A stretch of 64,000 nucleotides of DNA, taken from contig UCCA01000012.1 in NCBI GenBank assembly GCA_900470805.1, positions 186,001 through 250,000 on the forward strand, written 5' to 3'. The notes below the pieces were generated by a model. That model was not told where the DNA came from and did no database searches. It was given only the letters and a program-made list of their open reading frames with translations. Position 1 is the first letter of the stretch. Each line of letters starts with the position of its first letter. The position numbers and the translations under genes were made by a program. Below, in pieces: positions 1 through 9,183 of this stretch. Source of the DNA: Hyphomicrobiales bacterium. Lineage in GTDB: Bacteria > Pseudomonadota > Alphaproteobacteria > Rhizobiales > Rhizobiaceae.

Positions 1-2
1 CC

Positions 3-407
3 ATGAACGATGACCAGATGCACTCCGAGCGCTACAACAAGGGCATGGCAACGCGCCGCAAGGTGCTCGGCGATCCACATGTCGATCAGGCGCTGGCAGC
101 GGCGACGGACGACGACAGGCCATTTCAGGAGTTGATAACCGAAGCCGCATGGGGTCACGTATGGTCGCGTCCGACCCTCACTTATCGCGAGCGGTCGCTC
201 GTTACGATCGCACTGCTCGCGGCGCTTGGCCATGATGGCGAAGTAGCCATGCATGTGCGAGCGACGGCCAATACTGGTGCGACGCGCGAGGATGTATACG
301 AAGCGCTGTTGCACGTGGCGATTTACGCCGGAGTGCCGGCGGCAAACCATGCCATCAAGATTGCAAAGCAGGCATTCGAACAAATGGACGCCGACAAGGC
401 GGTGTGA
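3..407 (+). CDS. pcaC: 4-carboxymuconolactone decarboxylase PcaC
   Basis: A 134-residue protein of the carboxymuconolactone decarboxylase (CMD/AhpD-like) family. It decarboxylates 4-carboxymuconolactone to 3-oxoadipate enol-lactone in the cytosolic beta-ketoadipate pathway. The all-helical core includes the segment [18 protein letters not shown] (about residues 59-76), followed by [19 protein letters not shown], the usual family signature. The length equals that of single-domain PcaC proteins, so this is not a PcaD-PcaC fusion. The ATG at position 3 gives full family length, but its ribosome binding site lies outside the window. The gene is followed after 10 bp by pcaH, as in the rhizobial pcaDCHGB order; pcaD and the regulator pcaQ would be expected to the left of the window. 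Confidence 0.95.
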   Translation: MNDDQMHSERYNKGMATRRKVLGDPHVDQALAAATDDDRPFQELITEAAWGHVWSRPTLTYRERSLVTIALLAALGHDGEVAMHVRATANTGATREDVYEALLHVAIYAGVPAANHAIKIAKQAFEQMDADKAV

Positions 408-417
408 GAGGTGGACG

Positions 418-1167
418 ATGGCAGACACACCTAACCATAGGCCCGAGACCGGTGCCTTCTTCGGGCGAGACCGCGCCTGGCATTCACCAGCGTTGACGCC
501 CGGCTACAAGACGTCTGTGCTGCGCTCGCCGCAGCGTGCGCTCCTGTCGCTTGACGGTACTATTTCTGAAACGACTGGGCCGGTTTTCGGCCATTCGATC
601 ATTGGCGAACTGGACAACGACCTGATCCACAACTTCGCGAAACCAGGAGAGAGCGCGATCGGAGAGCGCATTATCGTGCATGGACGCGTACTGGACGAGC
701 GGGCGAAACCGGTCGTCGGCGCGTTGGTGGAATTCTGGCAGGCCAATGCGGGTGGACGATATCGACATAAGAAAGAGAGTTATCTTGCCGCCATCGACCC
801 GAATTTCGGTGGCTGCGGAAGAGCCGTTACGGACGAGGACGGCCATTACTTCTTTCGGACCGTCCGCCCTGGTGCCTATCCCTGGCCGAACGGCGTCAAC
901 GACTGGCGGCCGGCCCATATTCATTTTTCGATTTTTGGCCACGGCTTTGCGCAACGCTTGATTACCCAGATGTATTTCGAGGGCGACCCGATGATCTGGA
1001 AATGTCCCATCGTCGGAACCATCCCGGACAAGCGGGGAATCGAGCAGCTGATAGCCTCGCTTGATTGGGGCAACACGATCCCGATGGATGCCCGCGCCTA
1101 TAAATTCGATATCGTGCTGCGCGGTCGGCGGTCGACGATGTTCGAGAACCGAATGGAAGGGAACTGA
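418..1167 (+). CDS. pcaH: Protocatechuate 3,4-dioxygenase beta subunit PcaH
   Basis: A 249-residue intradiol dioxygenase subunit. With PcaG it opens the ring of protocatechuate between the two hydroxyl-bearing carbons to give 3-carboxy-cis,cis-muconate. The four non-haem Fe(III) ligands expected for the catalytic subunit are visible: Tyr115 (GGRYRHK), Tyr154 (GAYPWP), and His167 and His169 (RPAHIHF). The ATG at 418 was chosen because it lies 10 bp after the pcaC stop and gives normal family length; upstream in-frame codons would run back through pcaC. The stop codon shares its last base with the pcaG start, indicating translational coupling. Confidence 0.96.
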   Translation: MADTPNHRPETGAFFGRDRAWHSPALTPGYKTSVLRSPQRALLSLDGTISETTGPVFGHSIIGELDNDLIHNFAKPGESAIGERIIVHGRVLDERAKPVVGALVEFWQANAGGRYRHKKESYLAAIDPNFGGCGRAVTDEDGHYFFRTVRPGAYPWPNGVNDWRPAHIHFSIFGHGFAQRLITQMYFEGDPMIWKCPIVGTIPDKRGIEQLIASLDWGNTIPMDARAYKFDIVLRGRRSTMFENRMEGN

Positions 1168-1778
1168 TGATGGTGCAAGACTTGCTAAAGGAAACGCCAT
1201 CACAAACCGCAGGCCCTTATGTACACATCGGGTTGACACCCAATTTCTGCGATATTGCCGGTGTCTACCAGCATGACCTCGGCAACGCGATGGTCAACGC
1301 CAAGACGCTTGGTGAGCGCATCATCGTCACTGGCCACGTTTTCGACGGCGCGGGTGCACTGGTGCGGGACGCTGTTATCGAGATATGGCAGGCAGACGCC
1401 GTCGGCATCTATAACAGCCCATCGGAAATGCGCGGCGATGCCGATCCGAATTTTTCCGGGTGGGGCCGTTGTCCGACACGGACGGAGGACGGCGTCTATA
1501 CCTTCGAGACAATCAAGCCCGGACGCGTGCCGTTCAAAGACGGCCGCGAGATGGCCCCGCATATCACATTCTGGATCGTCGCTCGCGGCATAAACATCGG
1601 TTTGCACACGCGTATGTACTTCCCGGAAGAAACAGATGCCAACGCGGCCGATCCCCTGCTTTTGCGCATCGAACATCGCGACCGTGTTGCGACAATGATT
1701 GCGACCAGGGATAGCGCGGCCTACAGTTTTGATATTCACCTGCAAGGGCCGAGAGAAACCGTCTTTCTGGATATCTGA
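1167..1778 (+). CDS. pcaG: Protocatechuate 3,4-dioxygenase alpha subunit PcaG
   Basis: A 203-residue subunit homologous to PcaH but without the full set of iron ligands, as is normal for the alpha chain. It forms the active-site wall of the alpha/beta protomer. Recognisable segments are TPSQTAGPYVHIGLTP near the N-terminus, EIWQADAVGIYN, and the C-terminal beta-sandwich strand SYSFDI-like region AAYSFDIHLQG. The start overlaps the PcaH stop by one base; a second ATG directly follows (1170) and could equally be used. A 65-bp gap separates it from pcaB. Confidence 0.95.
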   Translation: MMVQDLLKETPSQTAGPYVHIGLTPNFCDIAGVYQHDLGNAMVNAKTLGERIIVTGHVFDGAGALVRDAVIEIWQADAVGIYNSPSEMRGDADPNFSGWGRCPTRTEDGVYTFETIKPGRVPFKDGREMAPHITFWIVARGINIGLHTRMYFPEETDANAADPLLLRIEHRDRVATMIATRDSAAYSFDIHLQGPRETVFLDI

Positions 1779-1843
1779 AGAATGGCCAGGCATGACGACG
1801 CGGAACAGGCTGGATCAATTCAACCAACTGGACAGACCGGACC

Positions 1844-2902
1844 ATGACCGCATCACCTTTCGATCATCCGTTCCTTTCGGGCTTGCTCGGCGATGAAGAG
1901 ATTGGCCGCTACTTCACGGCGGAAGCCGATATCCGCGCCATGCTCTCTTTCGAGGCAGCCCTTGCGAAGGCCGAGGCGGCGCATGGTGTAGTGCCGCAGG
2001 AGGCCGCGTTGCGGATTGCACAGGTCTGCGGTGTTTTTGATCCCGACATGGAGAGCCTTCGATCGACGACGAAGATCGATGGCGTCGTTGTTCCTGGTTT
2101 GGTGAAGCAGCTTCGCGAGGCAATCGGCGGGGATGCCGCCGCGTTCGTTCACTTTGGGGCCACCAGTCAGGACGTCATCGATACAAGCCTGATGATCCGC
2201 CTGCAGCCCGTTGCCTCTTTGCTCTCGGGAAGGCTAGTGAACATAACTGGCTCGCTGAAGGTCCTGGAAGACACATTTGGTCCGGATGCCTTCATGGCGC
2301 ATACGCGGATGCAGGGCGCGATTCCGATCACTGTTGCCGATCGGCTGCAATCTTGGCGGAGACCTCTCGAAGGATACTGGACTCGGCTGACGGAACTCAC
2401 CTTCCCGATCCAGTTCGGTGGTGCTGCGGGAACGCTGGACAAACTGGGCACGCAGGCAGCGGATGTGCGTGCGAGCCTTGCGCAAGAACTCGGCCTCATG
2501 GATGAGCCACAATGGCAGACTCAAAGAGCCTGGATTGTCGATTTCGCAAACCTACTCTCGCTGATCGCCGGAAGCATCGGGAAGATCGGCCAAGATGTAG
2601 CATTGCTGGCGTTTCAGGGATCGGAAATTGAGCTCGAAGGCGGTGGCGCCTCGTCGGCCATGCCGCACAAGCGGAATCCGATTGTGCCCGAAACGCTGGT
2701 GGCGCTCGCACGATTCAACGCCACTCAGATCTCTGGCCTCCACCAGTCCATGGTGCATGAACAGGACAGATCCGGCGCTGCGTGGACATTGGAGTGGATG
2801 ATTCTGCCCCTGATGATAGCTGCTACAGCGGCATCCCTGAGACTAGCCGCTGATTTGTCCGCCAACATCCGACGGCTTGGTAACGGCCTCCCTACGCGGT
2901 GA
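1844..2902 (+). CDS. pcaB: 3-carboxy-cis,cis-muconate cycloisomerase PcaB
   Basis: A 352-residue member of the fumarase/aspartase superfamily. It lactonises 3-carboxy-cis,cis-muconate to 4-carboxymuconolactone, the substrate of PcaC, so the operon covers the steps from protocatechuate to the enol-lactone. The superfamily signature SSAMPHKRNP is present near residue 270, and the second conserved region HFGATSQDVIDT lies near residue 105. The length fits the shorter rhizobial PcaB proteins; pseudomonad versions carry a longer C-terminus. The last 11 bp overlap the end of the convergent ROK regulator gene. Confidence 0.94.
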   Translation: MTASPFDHPFLSGLLGDEEIGRYFTAEADIRAMLSFEAALAKAEAAHGVVPQEAALRIAQVCGVFDPDMESLRSTTKIDGVVVPGLVKQLREAIGGDAAAFVHFGATSQDVIDTSLMIRLQPVASLLSGRLVNITGSLKVLEDTFGPDAFMAHTRMQGAIPITVADRLQSWRRPLEGYWTRLTELTFPIQFGGAAGTLDKLGTQAADVRASLAQELGLMDEPQWQTQRAWIVDFANLLSLIAGSIGKIGQDVALLAFQGSEIELEGGGASSAMPHKRNPIVPETLVALARFNATQISGLHQSMVHEQDRSGAAWTLEWMILPLMIAATAASLRLAADLSANIRRLGNGLPTR

Positions 2903-4073
2903 CGCGACCATGTTGGTGGAGAACGAGTGCTACCGCTCCCAGAACGGTATCGTCATTTGCCAGAAACTTGCCGACCATGATCTTAGGGTTACGGATGTGG
3001 CGCGCATGCGGCGGTGGTTGAACAGAATGCCGGGCGAAGTGCTTCTCCAGAGCCGTTATGAAAATCTCGCCGAGTGACGCCAACTTCCCAGCGATGACGA
3101 ACAGCGGCGGACTGAGAATCGTCGATGTGATACCCATGCCCCAACCGGCCATTTCGGCAGCATCCTCCACGAGCCGTCGGTAGGAAGCATTGCCGGCCTT
3201 GACGCGTTCGATAAACGTTTCGATCGAAATTCTTTCGCCGGTTGCCTGCTCTGCCAGCCGGATAAGATTGAAACCACCTGCATACGTTTCCAGGCAACCC
3301 CGATTGCCGCATCGGCAAAGAGGTCCATGCGGATTAAGCGAAATATGGCCAAACTCCGCAGCGTTTCCGAACGCTCCACGCTGTACTATTCCGTTGATGA
3401 CGACCGCCCCACCGACACCCAGATCGAACTTGAACAGGACGAAATTGGGCTCGCCCACTGCGGCCCCCCAGGTCATCTCGGCAAGCGCGCCACAATGGCT
3501 CTCGTTCTCGGCGAAAATCGGACAGTCGATTTCTCGGGAAAAAACCTGTGCGATATCGATCCCGCACCACGTCGGCAGTATCGATCCGTTTAGAACCTGC
3601 CCCTCGTACGAGACGGGTGCAGAAACGGCGAGCCCGACGCCAAGGAGTTCGGATGTCGCAATGCCGAGTTTGTCGCATTCCTCTTCGAGTTGCAGGCGCA
3701 CGCGAACCGCTGCGTCGCTCGGGGTGTAATCTTGAGGCATCTCAAACCAGAAATCGGACACCACGGTGTGAGCGAGATCGCAGATCGCAACGCGGACTTC
3801 CCCAAGGCCAAAAAGGATACCTGCGCAAAACCCCTGCGTCGGATTGAGAGAAAGCAATTGCGTAGGGCGCCCAAATCCGGCGCTTCTGGTTTCGCCTTCC
3901 AGAACAATGCCGCGATCCTTGAGATCTGTCAGCACAGTCGAAACCGTCGAGCGTGCCAGCCCGGTCGACTTCACCAATTGGGTTGCACTTACGGAGCCGA
4001 TTGCTGCGATCGCTCTGACCACCCTTCCGGCAGGTGCTTCGCGATCGGCAAAAATCTCCTTGAATTCATGCAT
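2892..4073 (-). CDS. ROK-family transcriptional regulator (XylR/NagC type)
   Basis: A 393-residue repressor-type ROK protein. An N-terminal winged-helix domain (about residues 15-70, TQLVKSTGLARSTVSTVLTDL) precedes a sugar-kinase-like ROK fold. The ROK zinc motif is visible in SLNPHGPLCRCGNRGCLETYAG (cysteines CRCGNRGC). ROK regulators bind a sugar in the kinase-like fold and release DNA. The start at 4073 was chosen over a longer frame because a GGGAGG ribosome binding site precedes it. The gene is divergent from a sugar ABC transporter operon across a 400-bp region, so it is probably that operon's local repressor (inference). The inducing sugar cannot be read from the sequence. Confidence 0.88.
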   Translation of the reverse strand: MHEFKEIFADREAPAGRVVRAIAAIGSVSATQLVKSTGLARSTVSTVLTDLKDRGIVLEGETRSAGFGRPTQLLSLNPTQGFCAGILFGLGEVRVAICDLAHTVVSDFWFEMPQDYTPSDAAVRVRLQLEEECDKLGIATSELLGVGLAVSAPVSYEGQVLNGSILPTWCGIDIAQVFSREIDCPIFAENESHCGALAEMTWGAAVGEPNFVLFKFDLGVGGAVVINGIVQRGAFGNAAEFGHISLNPHGPLCRCGNRGCLETYAGGFNLIRLAEQATGERISIETFIERVKAGNASYRRLVEDAAEMAGWGMGITSTILSPPLFVIAGKLASLGEIFITALEKHFARHSVQPPPHARHIRNPKIMVGKFLANDDTVLGAVALVLHQHGRVTA

Positions 4074-4473
4074 GCTTTTTCCTCCCTGACGTTGATAACC
4101 CCTGCCACGATCGCGTCGCAATATTTTTCTTGCTCGAATTATGTTGCGGCGCATAACGGGCAATTCGATGAATATTCGCGGTTATGTGGGATATTTTATT
4201 CGTACATGAAAAAAGTATTGACACAACGCCTATGTTTCGCGATTTTCTGCAGCGAGAGGATGGATGTCGTGAGGAGGGGATGTTGCAGCCGTCGCTGCGT
4301 TGAAAATCAAATCACCTGGCTTGCAATCGTAGCGTGGCTGCGTCGCCATTCCCGGCACTGCAACACGAATATTTTGGCCATCGCGGCGTAGCACCGCCGG
4401 CGTGACACACCGATTGGAGATTGATCTGGGCGCTCGATGTCAAAGGTAAATGTCTATCGTGAGGAGGAAAATA
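4074..4473. promoter_or_regulatory. Divergent promoter region between ROK regulator and sugar transporter operon
   Basis: A 400-bp stretch without a convincing gene and AT-richer than its surroundings. It holds an inverted repeat TTATG-N8-CATAA (4139-4156), nearby CGAATT and AATTCG arms (4135-4140 and 4162-4167), and a possible sigma-70 promoter for the transporter: TTGACA at 4218-4223 and a weak GATTTT 17 bp further on. The palindrome is a candidate ROK operator; this is inferred from position and symmetry only. Confidence 0.45.
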
Positions 4474-5724
4474 ATGAACCTTTCAACAACATTGAAGTCT
4501 GTGAGCATCGCGGCAATCACTGCGGCTAGTATGGCCGCAACGAGCCTCAAGGCCGAAGATCTGACGCTTTGGACGCTTAATTTCGACAACAACGCCGCCA
4601 ACATCGCGCTCAAGAAGGTCGCCACCGACTTCGAAGCCGCCAACCCCGGCACGACGGTACAGATTGTTCAGCGCGCCATCGACGAGCACAAGACGGCGCT
4701 GCGTGTCGCGGCCGGCTCGAACAAGGGTCCGGACATCTACTTCAGCTGGGCCGGCCTCGGCCTCGGTGGCGAATATGTGAAGGCCGGCCTTTCCGCGCCG
4801 CTCGACAAATACTACACCGAATACAAGTGGAACGACGAACTGCTTCCCGCAGCCGCCGCATTCGCCGACCTCTATCCGGGCGGCAAGCACGGCGTTCCGT
4901 TCACCTTCAAGGGCGAAGCTGTCTACTACAACAAGAAGCTTTTCCAGCAGGCCGGCATCACTGAAGAGCCAAAGACCTATGAAGAGTTTCTCGCCGACGC
5001 CGACAAGCTGAAGGCAGCTGGCATTCCGGCTTTCACATTCGGCGGATCGGTCAACTGGCACGTCATGCGCTTGATGGACGTCATCCTCGAGACCAAATGC
5101 GGCGCCGACAAGCACGATGCGCTGAAGGCGATGAAGACTGACTGGACGGCCGAGCCTTGCGCCACGGAAGCATTCACCGAGTTTGCCAAATGGACAAAGG
5201 ACTACACGCTGCAGCCGTTCATGGGCATCGACAACAAGCAGTCCTACAGCCTGTTCACCGCCGGTCGCGCGGCGATGATGCTCGAAGGCGACTGGCTGGT
5301 CAGCCAGCTGGACTCCAGCGGTGCCAATCTCGACGATTACGGGATCTTCCCGTTCCCGACCAACACCAATCGTCTCTATGGCTTCGCCGAATACAACTAC
5401 GTGAGCACGAAAAGCCCGCATCCGGATCTCGCAGCCAAGTTCCTCGACTATTTCCTGTCGACGAAGGTGCAGCAGGATCTGGTCGGCCAGATCAGCTCGA
5501 CGTCCGTCAACAAGAACGTCCAGTACAGCAACCAGAAGCCGCTCGAAGCCGAATGGCTCGACATCTTCAAGACCTACAGCAAGGTCTACATGAACGGCGA
5601 CCAGGCTTTCCCGCTTGACGTCACGACGGAGTATTTCCGGGTCATCAACGATGTCGCCTCCGGAAACACCGCACCGGCCGATGCAGCCAAGCAGCTGCAG
5701 ACCTTCATCGCCGGTCGCACCTAA
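4474..5724 (+). CDS. CUT1 sugar ABC transporter, periplasmic binding protein
   Basis: A 416-residue extracellular solute-binding protein of family 1. A Sec signal peptide is visible (MNLSTTLKSVSIAAITAASM followed by AATSLKA, cleavage probably after LKA near residue 26). The mature part begins EDLTLWTLNFDNN and shows the usual two-lobed pattern of MalE-like proteins. The start at 4474 was chosen because GAGGAGG lies just upstream; an earlier in-frame ATG at 4450 has no such site. It delivers a sugar or oligosaccharide to the permeases encoded next. The gene ends before a strong hairpin, then the first permease. The substrate is unknown; the co-encoded glycosidase-like protein suggests a plant-derived glycoside. 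Confidence 0.9.
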   Translation: MNLSTTLKSVSIAAITAASMAATSLKAEDLTLWTLNFDNNAANIALKKVATDFEAANPGTTVQIVQRAIDEHKTALRVAAGSNKGPDIYFSWAGLGLGGEYVKAGLSAPLDKYYTEYKWNDELLPAAAAFADLYPGGKHGVPFTFKGEAVYYNKKLFQQAGITEEPKTYEEFLADADKLKAAGIPAFTFGGSVNWHVMRLMDVILETKCGADKHDALKAMKTDWTAEPCATEAFTEFAKWTKDYTLQPFMGIDNKQSYSLFTAGRAAMMLEGDWLVSQLDSSGANLDDYGIFPFPTNTNRLYGFAEYNYVSTKSPHPDLAAKFLDYFLSTKVQQDLVGQISSTSVNKNVQYSNQKPLEAEWLDIFKTYSKVYMNGDQAFPLDVTTEYFRVINDVASGNTAPADAAKQLQTFIAGRT

Positions 5725-5740
5725 GTCCTCCCAGGACGCT

Positions 5741-5770
5741 GGCCGGTCCCGATAATGATCGGGGCCGGTC
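5741..5770 (+). other. Stem-loop after binding-protein gene
   Basis: A 13-bp stem with a 4-nt loop: CCGGTCCCGAT (5743-5753) pairs with ATCGGGGCCGG (5758-5768) with one G-U pair, extended by two more pairs. No T-run follows, so it looks like a processing or stability element that favours the binding-protein message over the downstream permease genes, not a full terminator. Confidence 0.6.
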
Positions 5771-5823
5771 CGCCCGACCGATATACCCACTCGCCAGACA
5801 CATGTCGCGCGGAGCAGATATCC

Positions 5824-6723
5824 ATGTCATTCAAGAACCGAACACACGACCCTCGCGTCCAGGCGTTTTTGCTGCTCGCGCCGGCAATGGCGATCTACGC
5901 CGTGTTTGCGCTTTATCCGATGCTGAACGTCGTCGTCCTCAGCTTCCAGAAATGGAACGGCCTCGACCCGCAGCGCCCGTTCGTCGGGCTGGCGAACTAC
6001 CAGTACATCCTGACCCGCGATCCGGTCTTCTGGGTTGCGTTCAAGAACACCGTCATATGGACCGTCATGTCGGTGGTCTTTCCGCCAATGGTCGGCCTGC
6101 TGTTGGCCCTGACGCTCAATCAAAAAATCTTCGGCCGCAATACGTTTCGCGCCATCTTCTACCTCCCCGTCATCATCGCGCCGATCGCGGTCGCGACGAT
6201 GTGGAAGTGGATGTACGACCCCTTCTTCGGCCTGTTCAGTCAGCTGATGACCAATATGGGTCTGCAGATGTGGATCAAGGATTGGCTGGGCGACCGCAAC
6301 ATTGCGCTCTATTCCGTATTCGTCGCGTATCTTTGGCAGTCCGTCGGTTTCTCGATGGTTCTGTTTCTGGCGGGCTTGCAGGGCGTTTCGCAGACGCTTG
6401 TCGAGGCCGCCCGCATCGACGGCGCTGGCCGCTGGGCGATCTTCAAGCATGTGACCTTCCCGGCGCTGCGCACGACCATGACCATCGTGCTCGTGCTCTC
6501 GATCATCTCGTCGCTGAAAGCCTTCGATATCGTCTACGGCCTTACCGGTGGCGGACCGGCGCAATCGACGCAGATGCTGGCGCTCTGGGCCTTCACCCAA
6601 GCCATGCAGATCTTCGATTTCGGACGCGGCGCGGCCATCTCCGTCGTGCTGTTGCTGATCACCATCGTGATCGTGGTGCCCTATCTGCGCTGGACGCAAA
6701 AGCATGAGGAGGCCGAACAATGA
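5824..6723 (+). CDS. CUT1 sugar ABC transporter permease (MalF/UgpA type)
   Basis: A 299-residue inner-membrane permease with about six transmembrane segments, the first at residues 12-33 (AFLLLAPAMAIYAVFALYPM). The EAA loop that contacts the ATPase is visible as VEAARIDGAGRWAIFKHVTFP near residues 198-218. The start at 5824 was chosen over an upstream in-frame ATG at 5755, because the upstream part is not membrane-like and overlaps the hairpin. Its end overlaps the next permease by 4 bp, indicating translational coupling. Confidence 0.92.
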   Translation: MSFKNRTHDPRVQAFLLLAPAMAIYAVFALYPMLNVVVLSFQKWNGLDPQRPFVGLANYQYILTRDPVFWVAFKNTVIWTVMSVVFPPMVGLLLALTLNQKIFGRNTFRAIFYLPVIIAPIAVATMWKWMYDPFFGLFSQLMTNMGLQMWIKDWLGDRNIALYSVFVAYLWQSVGFSMVLFLAGLQGVSQTLVEAARIDGAGRWAIFKHVTFPALRTTMTIVLVLSIISSLKAFDIVYGLTGGGPAQSTQMLALWAFTQAMQIFDFGRGAAISVVLLLITIVIVVPYLRWTQKHEEAEQ

Positions 6724-7607
6724 CGATGACTTCATCCGCATCGCTGGCGGCACAGGAAGATACCTTCGTCGCCAACAAACCAAGCCGAGACCCCGTGCTC
6801 ATCGGCCTATGGATTGCCCTCATCGCCGTAGCCTTGATATGGTTCGCGCCGTTCGTCTTCATCGTCTTTACGTCGCTGAAGACCAAGGCAGCCGTCACCG
6901 GCACAGGCGCCTTCATGCCGCCTGTCGAGTTCGCCTTCGAGAACTACAGCGCGGCGTGGAGCCGGGGCAATTTCGCCCAGTCGTTCTTCAACAGCGTCAT
7001 CATCACTGTCATCAAGGTGCCGCTCGGGCTCGCCATGTCAGCCATGGCCGCCTACGCGCTCGCCAAGATCCCGATGAAAGCAGGAAAGTACCTTCTGCTT
7101 GCGGTCGTCTTCGGCACGATGATCCCGTTCCAGGTGATGCTGGCGCCGCTGTTCACGCTGGTCAATTCGTTCGGGCTGATCGACACCTATCCCGGCGTCA
7201 TCCTACCCTATATCGCCTTCGGCGTGCCCTACCAGGTCTTCATCCTGCACGGCTTCTTCAAGGGGCTCCCAAAGGAACTCTCCGAAGCGGCGCTGATCGA
7301 TGGCGCGACGCATTTCACTATCTTCAGGCGCATCTTCCTGCCGGTCTGCCTTCCGGTTCTGGCGGCCCTACTGATCCTCGATTTCGTTTCCACTTGGAAT
7401 GAATTCGCCATGGCCTTGGTGCTGCTGCAGGACCAGCACATGTGGACGCTTCCGCTCGGGCTGATGTCGTTCCAGGGGCAGTTTTCCAGCGATTACGGCC
7501 AGTTGAACGCCGCCATCGTCATGACGGTGCTGCCGGCAACACTCGTCTATCTGATTTTCCAGCGGTACTTCGTTTCCGGCCTCACCTCCGGCGCCGTCAA
7601 GGGCTGA
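6720..7607 (+). CDS. CUT1 sugar ABC transporter permease (MalG type)
   Basis: A 295-residue partner permease of the BPD_transp_1 family. After a cytoplasmic N-terminus of about 25 residues it has a transmembrane helix (LIGLWIALIAVALIWFAPFV), a short periplasmic loop and five further helices. The EAA motif SEAALIDGATHFTIFRRIFLP is followed by the conserved TWNEF segment. The start overlaps the stop of the upstream permease (ATGA). It forms the heterodimeric channel with the preceding gene product. Confidence 0.92.
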   Translation: MTMTSSASLAAQEDTFVANKPSRDPVLIGLWIALIAVALIWFAPFVFIVFTSLKTKAAVTGTGAFMPPVEFAFENYSAAWSRGNFAQSFFNSVIITVIKVPLGLAMSAMAAYALAKIPMKAGKYLLLAVVFGTMIPFQVMLAPLFTLVNSFGLIDTYPGVILPYIAFGVPYQVFILHGFFKGLPKELSEAALIDGATHFTIFRRIFLPVCLPVLAALLILDFVSTWNEFAMALVLLQDQHMWTLPLGLMSFQGQFSSDYGQLNAAIVMTVLPATLVYLIFQRYFVSGLTSGAVKG

Positions 7608-7637
7608 GTACCAAACCAAAATTTTGAGGAGAAATTC

Positions 7638-9158
7638 ATGTCCATTGCAACGGTTGAAAAATGGGGCGTCTTCGAGGCTTCCTTCCAGGGTCCCTCCAGC
7701 GGCAATCCTTATCTCGACGTCGCCTTCGACGCCGTCTTCAGCCACAAGAGCCGCGAAATCCGTGTGCCGGGCTTTTATGACGGCGACGGTGTCTATCGAG
7801 TCCGCTTCATGCCCGACATCGAAGGCGAATGGTCTTTCACGACCCGCTCGAAGACCACTGAGCTCGACGGCCAGACCGGCTCACTCACCGCAACCGCGCC
7901 ATCCGATGGCAACCATGGCCCGGTGCGCGTGCGCAACAAGTTCCACTTCGCCTATGCCGACGGCAAGCCGTTCCTGTCGTTCGGTACGACGTGCTACGCC
8001 TGGACGCACCAGCCACTCGACATGCAGGCTCAGACGCTGGAAACGCTGAAGAATGCGCGGTTCAACAAGATCCGTATGGGCCTGTTCCCGAAAGACTATC
8101 CTTATAACACCAACGAACCGCTCTACGCATCGTTCGAGAAGGGCACCGACGGCAAGGAAGACTTCGACCGGCCGAACCCTGCCATGTTCCGGCATTTCGA
8201 ACAGCAGGTCGCGGCTCTTTGCGCGCTCGGCATCGAAGCCGACATCATCATGTTTCACCCTTACGACCGCTGGGGCTATGCCGACATGTCGGCCGACCAG
8301 GACTTCCGCTACGTCGCCTACCTCGCGGCACGATTGGCGGCATACCGCAACGTCTGGTGGGCGCTCGCCAATGAATACGACTTCCTGCTTGATACCAAGC
8401 CGGTCGAGCAGTGGGATCGCTACTTCCATATCCTGGAGGAAAACGACCCCTACCAGCACCTGAAGTCGATCCACAACGGCGAAGTGTCGATGAATTTCGA
8501 CCACCGCAAGCCGTGGGTAACACACACCTGCATCCAGAACCCCGATGTCAAGCTCACCCAGCAATGGCGCGAGGCTTACGGCAAGCCGGTCGTCAACGAC
8601 GAGCCGGAGTATGAGGGCAACATCGTGCAATGCTGGGGAAACCTCACGCCGCAGGAACTGGTGCATCGCTTCTGGATCACCGTGACGCGCGGCGGCTATG
8701 CCGGCCACGGCGAGACGTTCTCGCACCCTGACGATCTGATCTGGTGGGCCAAGGGTGGCGAGTTGCGCGGCGAGGCGTGGAAGCGCATCGGTTTCCTCCG
8801 CGATCTCCTCGAGCAGGATGTCGAGCACGGCTTGGACCCCATTGGCCCTATCGGCGCATGGCCGTGGACGCGGGTATCCGGCGTTCGCGATGGCGACAGC
8901 GCGCTTCGCTACATCTATCTCGGCGAACACCAGCCGGTCGTCTGGTCATCCGGTTTCCCCATGGACAGCGACGACTATGAGGTCGACCTGATCGATACAT
9001 GGAACATGACGATCACGCCGGCGAAAAAGGTCGAGGCACCGGTTCCACATCCGACCCGCCATGGTGCCGTCGTGCGCGGCGGCAAGCCGGATGCGGCCTT
9101 CGGCGTCGAGTTGCCGGGCAAGCCGTACATGGCGCTTCGGGTTCGCAGCAAGCGCTGA
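7638..9158 (+). CDS. Apiosidase-like glycoside hydrolase (DUF5060-DUF4038-DUF5605)
   Basis: A 506-residue protein with three parts: an N-terminal beta-sandwich (about 1-90, WGVFEASFQGPS to YRVRFMPDIEGEWSF, DUF5060-like), a TIM-barrel centre of the DUF4038/apiosidase-like type (about 100-400) and a C-terminal beta domain (DUF5605-like). Two candidate catalytic glutamates are seen in typical clan-A settings: Glu246 in ANEYDF (acid/base) and Glu322 in NDEPEYEG (nucleophile). There is no signal peptide, so it probably acts in the cytosol on an imported glycoside. It lies within the transporter operon between permease and ATPase genes, with GAGGAG upstream. The activity is inferred from family resemblance; the exact sugar is not known. 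Confidence 0.8.
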   Translation: MSIATVEKWGVFEASFQGPSSGNPYLDVAFDAVFSHKSREIRVPGFYDGDGVYRVRFMPDIEGEWSFTTRSKTTELDGQTGSLTATAPSDGNHGPVRVRNKFHFAYADGKPFLSFGTTCYAWTHQPLDMQAQTLETLKNARFNKIRMGLFPKDYPYNTNEPLYASFEKGTDGKEDFDRPNPAMFRHFEQQVAALCALGIEADIIMFHPYDRWGYADMSADQDFRYVAYLAARLAAYRNVWWALANEYDFLLDTKPVEQWDRYFHILEENDPYQHLKSIHNGEVSMNFDHRKPWVTHTCIQNPDVKLTQQWREAYGKPVVNDEPEYEGNIVQCWGNLTPQELVHRFWITVTRGGYAGHGETFSHPDDLIWWAKGGELRGEAWKRIGFLRDLLEQDVEHGLDPIGPIGAWPWTRVSGVRDGDSALRYIYLGEHQPVVWSSGFPMDSDDYEVDLIDTWNMTITPAKKVEAPVPHPTRHGAVVRGGKPDAAFGVELPGKPYMALRVRSKR

Positions 9159-9183
9159 GCAACGTCTCACAGGGAGGAATTCT

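Noticed and set aside
484..1239. A 251-codon minus-strand frame opposite pcaH
   Set aside because: It is the antisense shadow of pcaH, whose iron ligands and operon position are clear.
2892..2902. The pcaB/ROK overlap as evidence of a truncated or frameshifted gene
   Set aside because: Both proteins have normal ends and lengths; an 11-bp convergent overlap is common in compact genomes.
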